A stretch of 64,000 bases of DNA, taken from assembly GCF_002257565.1 (NCBI RefSeq), contig NZ_CP022736.1, forward strand, positions 5,394,001 through 5,458,000, read 5' to 3'. The stretch is from Herbaspirillum sp. meg3. GTDB taxonomy: Bacteria; Pseudomonadota; Gammaproteobacteria; Burkholderiales; Burkholderiaceae_D. A program made the translations under genes and the position numbers. Positions 60,816-64,000 of this stretch are shown piece after piece. Within the stretch, counting starts at the first letter, position 1; every line of letters begins with the position of its first letter. A model generated the notes under the pieces. It was not told the DNA's origin. It did no database searches and saw only the letters and a program-made list of their open reading frames with translations.

Positions 60816-61331
60816 ATGTTGCTTCGATGCGTTGTCGCGCTTTCCCTCGCCATGCTTCTGGCCGGCTGCAGCATCACGCAAACCGTCTCCGATGCCGCCA
60901 GCAATGCCTATCGAACCCTCTTCCCAAAAAAACAAGACACGCTGCACATCGGCATCGTCACGGACAACACCGCCAATCTCGATGGGACCGGCAAACCTCT
61001 CTCGGTTGTAGTCCGTGTCTACCAGTTGAGAAGGCGCGAAGCTTTTAACGCCGCTTCCTACGAGGCCCTGCAAAATCAGGACAAAGCTGCTCTGGCCTAT
61101 GACGCACTATCCGCAGACAGCCAGACCGTCCTCCCCAACACAGGAACGCGCCTAAGCGTCCCCTTATCTGAAGAGACGCAATATCTCGGCGTCGCCGCCT
61201 TTTTTCGCAAGCAAGATGACGGCAACACATGGCGGCTCGTAGTGGATCGAAAAACACTACTCTCCAAGCCCAATCTGATGCTGTCCATTTCGGAATACAC
61301 GATCCGCATTCAGGACCAGACAGGCCGTTAA
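60816..61331 (+). CDS. tssJ: type VI secretion outer-membrane lipoprotein TssJ
   Basis: The product has 171 residues. A lipoprotein signal with the lipobox LLAGC places the lipidated cysteine at residue 18. The TssJ fold is readable in TANLDGTGKPLSVVVRVYQL, LSADSQTVLPNTGTRLSVPL and YLGVAAFFRKQDDGNTWRLV. TssJ binds TssM in the type VI membrane complex. ATG 60816 follows TGGAG. Typical T6SS partners are not in the window to the left; the exported peptidase gene follows 16 bases downstream. Confidence 0.85.
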   Translation: MLLRCVVALSLAMLLAGCSITQTVSDAASNAYRTLFPKKQDTLHIGIVTDNTANLDGTGKPLSVVVRVYQLRRREAFNAASYEALQNQDKAALAYDALSADSQTVLPNTGTRLSVPLSEETQYLGVAAFFRKQDDGNTWRLVVDRKTLLSKPNLMLSISEYTIRIQDQTGR

Positions 61332-61347
61332 CTCAGGACAAAACGTC

Positions 61348-62724
61348 ATGCAACACCACATGAAGACGGTGCTCTGCGCGCTGATCTGGGCAATCACAGT
61401 ACACGCGCAGGCCGAGGAGCGGGGTGAACGTTACCAGCCTACGTCCACCCGTTGCCCCTCCGCTCCCATGCTGGATACGCCGTCGTCGAACAACGGTGAT
61501 GGCAGCTCCGGCCTGCCTCCTGCCCGTGCGGCTGGCAATGCGGCCAACAGCGGCTTGCCAAACAACGGTTTTCCGCCGCCTGCCCGACTCGACGCTCATG
61601 GGCAAAAACTGGCAGGGCCTCCCGAGCCATCCCGTCCCAGGGTAGAGCAGCGCCAGTGCGCCAAGTCCTGCGAGGCTGGCTATACGATGGTGATGGACGA
61701 TCGACACCAACAGTGGTGCCAGCGCATCAAGCCCAAAGCCATTAGCATGAGCGTGCCGGTGGAGCTCAAACCGGCGGGCATTGATGCCCCCTTTCAGCTC
61801 AATCGCGACGGCAAGAACAAACACAAGCTTGATCCGGCCAAGCTCGCACCCTGGCAAGGCCGGGTCGTGGTGCAAGTCGTCGGCAGCGACGACAAGCCGC
61901 TCGTCGGCCAAGCGGTCAAGCTAGTGCAGACCGTGGAAGATGACTCCGGCGGCCACCCCGAACGCAAGCACAAGGGGCAACGTCCGCTGGCCGTGCTGTT
62001 TCTGGAAAAAGCTGCTCTCGCTGTCAACAAACAGGGGGAAATCACCACGCCGCTGGTCACCGATGCGCAAGGTCAGATCAAGCTGTTTTTTTCGGCTCCG
62101 GAATTTGCCGGTGTCCACCGCCTCAAGGCTGAATGCGCGCAGAGTACTTGCGGCACAGCCGAGGAAACGGTGATGGTGAAGGTGCCTGATCTGGCAGAGT
62201 ACGAGCCCGCCGAGGGAACGGCGCAGTTGGTGGGCGGCACCAATGAAAAGCATGAGCAACGACATTACTTGACCAAACAATCAATAAAAAACCTAGAAGT
62301 AATGATTAAAGCCATGAATAAATCCGGCTGGAAACCGGTCGGCGTGAATGACGCCGCGTTGCCTTGGGGCGGGCTCTTCGACATCTCCGGTAACTGGCGA
62401 CCCTCGCATTTCGATCATGGCGCGGGGACTGCGGTGGATTTGCGTACGGCCAACATCGAGCTCGGCACGAAGTCGCAAGTCTATGACAGCCAATGCAATT
62501 CTCAAGACGCCAACGCACTCAGCAACCAACTTCCCAGCACCAAAATTCTCTGGCATGACGGGCCGCCTCACGACATAGAACATTTCCATGTTTATCTGCT
62601 TGGCACCGCCCCTAATGGCACACCGAAGAAAAGTTGTCAGGATGCAGGTGGATGGATGAAAAAAGCCGACGAGAAGGCCAAAGCGAAAGCTGACAAAGAA
62701 GGAAAAAAGGAAACCAAAGGATGA
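61348..62724 (+). CDS. exported LAS-type (M15-like) peptidase
   Basis: The product has 458 residues. A signal peptide (TVLCALIWAITVHAQAEE; mature start about residue 22, possibly from Met5) is followed by a low-complexity Pro/Asn/Gly region, an all-beta Big-type domain (about 120-270) and a C-terminal catalytic domain. The latter has HxxGxAxD at His357-Asp364 (DHGAGTAVDLR) and ExxH at Glu411-His414 (IEHFHVYL), the zinc-site arrangement of LAS/M15 carboxypeptidases. The end is Lys-rich. It would cleave cell-wall peptides in the periplasm or after export. It follows tssJ. Confidence 0.65.
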   Translation: MQHHMKTVLCALIWAITVHAQAEERGERYQPTSTRCPSAPMLDTPSSNNGDGSSGLPPARAAGNAANSGLPNNGFPPPARLDAHGQKLAGPPEPSRPRVEQRQCAKSCEAGYTMVMDDRHQQWCQRIKPKAISMSVPVELKPAGIDAPFQLNRDGKNKHKLDPAKLAPWQGRVVVQVVGSDDKPLVGQAVKLVQTVEDDSGGHPERKHKGQRPLAVLFLEKAALAVNKQGEITTPLVTDAQGQIKLFFSAPEFAGVHRLKAECAQSTCGTAEETVMVKVPDLAEYEPAEGTAQLVGGTNEKHEQRHYLTKQSIKNLEVMIKAMNKSGWKPVGVNDAALPWGGLFDISGNWRPSHFDHGAGTAVDLRTANIELGTKSQVYDSQCNSQDANALSNQLPSTKILWHDGPPHDIEHFHVYLLGTAPNGTPKKSCQDAGGWMKKADEKAKAKADKEGKKETKG

Positions 62725-63923
62725 TGCCCATGAAACTTGCCACACAATATGCCTTGATTCTGGCCTTCCTGTGTCCGCCCGCCATCGCACAACCAAAGCC
62801 TGACGCCGAACCACCGAAGAACATGATCACGCCGCTTCCCGGCCAGAACGCCTGGGAAATCCGCGAGGTCGACCCGGACTCCGAAGAAGTCCGCACCTTC
62901 CGTTACGTCTTACGCAACCAGATTGCGCCTTCAATGCGCAGCACCATCGATATCGATAAGGAGGGGCGGCAGTTCGTCTACCGCTATCGCTTGAGCAATG
63001 GCAAACAGGCTGAGCAGGACATTAATAATTTTTGGATATGTTGCGTACCTTTACAGGTCTTTGTCGTTCCGGAAGATGAGCCTTTTCCTAAAAAAACCGG
63101 GGATAAGGATAAAGACAAGGCGGCCATGTCTGAGTGGTATAAGCGTATGAGAGCTGGCGCCGAACTCATCGTCTCGGGAGGGGACCGATATCTACCCGCT
63201 CCTGCCAGCTGGGACCCCTCTCTGAAGCAAGGCGATGGCAGTGCCGGCTATGGTTGGCTTGCACACTTCACTAAAGGTATTCCCTACGGCATGCCGCCGG
63301 GCACCTGGGCCGAAGGCTTCGCCTTCCTGCGTCCTGAATTGCCGGGGGTGCGCATCGCCAAGTTGCAGGGCTTCGCCAAGAACGACCAGGTCCCCGGCAG
63401 CTACGACATCGACACCGACGACCCTAAGCTCAAGGCGGAAATCGCCGCCATTGCACGTTCGGATGGACGATGGCTGCCGGTTCTCGCGCCGGTCTTTCCG
63501 GTTCCCGAGCCTTTCGATGCCACCGTCTTCACACGGGAGTTGTGGAGCGAAATCGAAAACACCTGGTACCGTGATGATGATTACAGCCTGACCATGCTCG
63601 CCCCGGAGGTCTTTACGCAACTCCAACGCGAATTCAAGCTCCTGATCCCGGCGCTGGAGGCCAACAACACCAGCGCTGCCAAAGCCGGCATCGCCCGCAT
63701 GCTGGCGTATATGGCGCAATTGACCGCGCCCGACAGTGTCACCCCAGAGAACGCAGGTCAAGAACAGGCGGCCAACGACACCACTCCTTTGCCCACCACG
63801 CGCGCACCTGTTACCGATCCCAACAGCGTCGATGCCGCCACCCACACCATCCATCGCGTCGCCGCGCGCGCCCTGGTGTTCAATCTGGCCTATTTGCAAG
63901 AACACCTGGGTTCGGGCAAGTGA
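62721..63923 (+). CDS. exported protein of unknown function
   Basis: The product has 400 residues. A signal peptide (KLATQYALILAFLCPPAIAQ) precedes a mature protein with no recognised domain. Readable landmarks are FWICCVPLQVFVVPEDEPFP, GYGWLAHFTKGIPYGMPPGT and ARSDGRWLPVLAPVFPVPEP. The start ATG overlaps the peptidase stop (ATGA), so the two are translated together; ATG 62730 is an alternative. The tight coupling suggests a partner, such as an immunity or accessory protein, but this is inference. Confidence 0.75.
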   Translation: MMPMKLATQYALILAFLCPPAIAQPKPDAEPPKNMITPLPGQNAWEIREVDPDSEEVRTFRYVLRNQIAPSMRSTIDIDKEGRQFVYRYRLSNGKQAEQDINNFWICCVPLQVFVVPEDEPFPKKTGDKDKDKAAMSEWYKRMRAGAELIVSGGDRYLPAPASWDPSLKQGDGSAGYGWLAHFTKGIPYGMPPGTWAEGFAFLRPELPGVRIAKLQGFAKNDQVPGSYDIDTDDPKLKAEIAAIARSDGRWLPVLAPVFPVPEPFDATVFTRELWSEIENTWYRDDDYSLTMLAPEVFTQLQREFKLLIPALEANNTSAAKAGIARMLAYMAQLTAPDSVTPENAGQEQAANDTTPLPTTRAPVTDPNSVDAATHTIHRVAARALVFNLAYLQEHLGSGK

Positions 63924-63988
63924 GGTCCTACGAAGCCATCTAAAACGTTCCCTACCGCGCAATCGGATCTCATCGACTAGGAGGTAGG

Positions 63989-64000
63989 GTGATCGCACGA
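63989..64000 (+). CDS. possible start of the next gene, cut by the window edge
   Basis: GTG 63989 follows TAGGAGGTAGG and only four codons are visible. The ribosome site is good, but identity cannot be judged. Confidence 0.25.

Overview
The window reads as a piece of a GC-rich betaproteobacterial chromosome. It most resembles Oxalobacteraceae (Herbaspirillum-like), judged from the style of the DnaA, DnaN and GyrB proteins, the many ABC-type amino acid and peptide uptake systems, and the LysR, GntR, IclR and RpiR regulators. No rRNA, tRNA or CRISPR array was recognised. The left part is the replication-origin neighbourhood: a class II glutamine amidotransferase, a probable oriC with few DnaA boxes, then dnaA, dnaN and gyrB. 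Upstream of it lie two copies of a 3'-UTR RNA motif with a CCUCCUCCC core, each sitting just before a rho-independent terminator and each following a related small protein gene.

From about 8.0 to 12.2 kb the base composition drops and a restriction island appears: an m5C DNA methyltransferase, a PD-(D/E)XK restriction-type protein directly behind it, and a convergent HNH nuclease. From 12.3 to 25.2 kb follow mixed accessory and housekeeping genes: an SRPBCC protein, a Cys-rich secreted protein, an XRE regulator with two palindromic operators, an orphan ABC ATPase, a YetF-like protein, a HAD dehalogenase, a Tat-exported solute-binding protein, LysR plus an ornithine cyclodeaminase, and a duplicated pair of small hydrophilic proteins. 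A seven-iron-type ferredoxin gene here is broken by a 264-bp MITE-like element. An ECF sigma factor and a diguanylate cyclase complete the region.

From 25.2 to 33.8 kb lie an orphan HMW1C-type N-glycosyltransferase, threonine dehydratase, a chemoreceptor, and a LysR gene divergent from a double-domain Asp/Glu racemase whose first half has lost a catalytic cysteine. From 34.2 to 42.1 kb there is a complete dipeptide-type ABC importer, a cytoplasmic gamma-glutamyltransferase-family enzyme and a GntR regulator, with a palindromic candidate operator before the first gene; this is probably uptake and cleavage of a gamma-glutamyl or glutathione-like compound. At 43.1 to 45.7 kb is the tail of an iron-siderophore operon whose TonB receptor is reduced to a fragment behind a surviving Fur-box-like site.

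From 45.9 to 60.5 kb genes for uptake and oxidation of an amino acid, amine or opine-like substrate are grouped. They are an RpiR regulator, a class III aminotransferase, a Glt-type importer without ATPase, a 2-hydroxyacid dehydrogenase, an IclR regulator, a Pot-type ABC importer, and a three-part 2Fe-2S/FAD/FAD oxidase of the HcnABC/opine-oxidase type. Two identical-pattern palindromes (TGCAAC-N4-GTTGCA) lie between the RpiR gene and the aminotransferase. The right end holds the type VI secretion lipoprotein TssJ, an exported LAS-type peptidase and an exported protein of unknown function.
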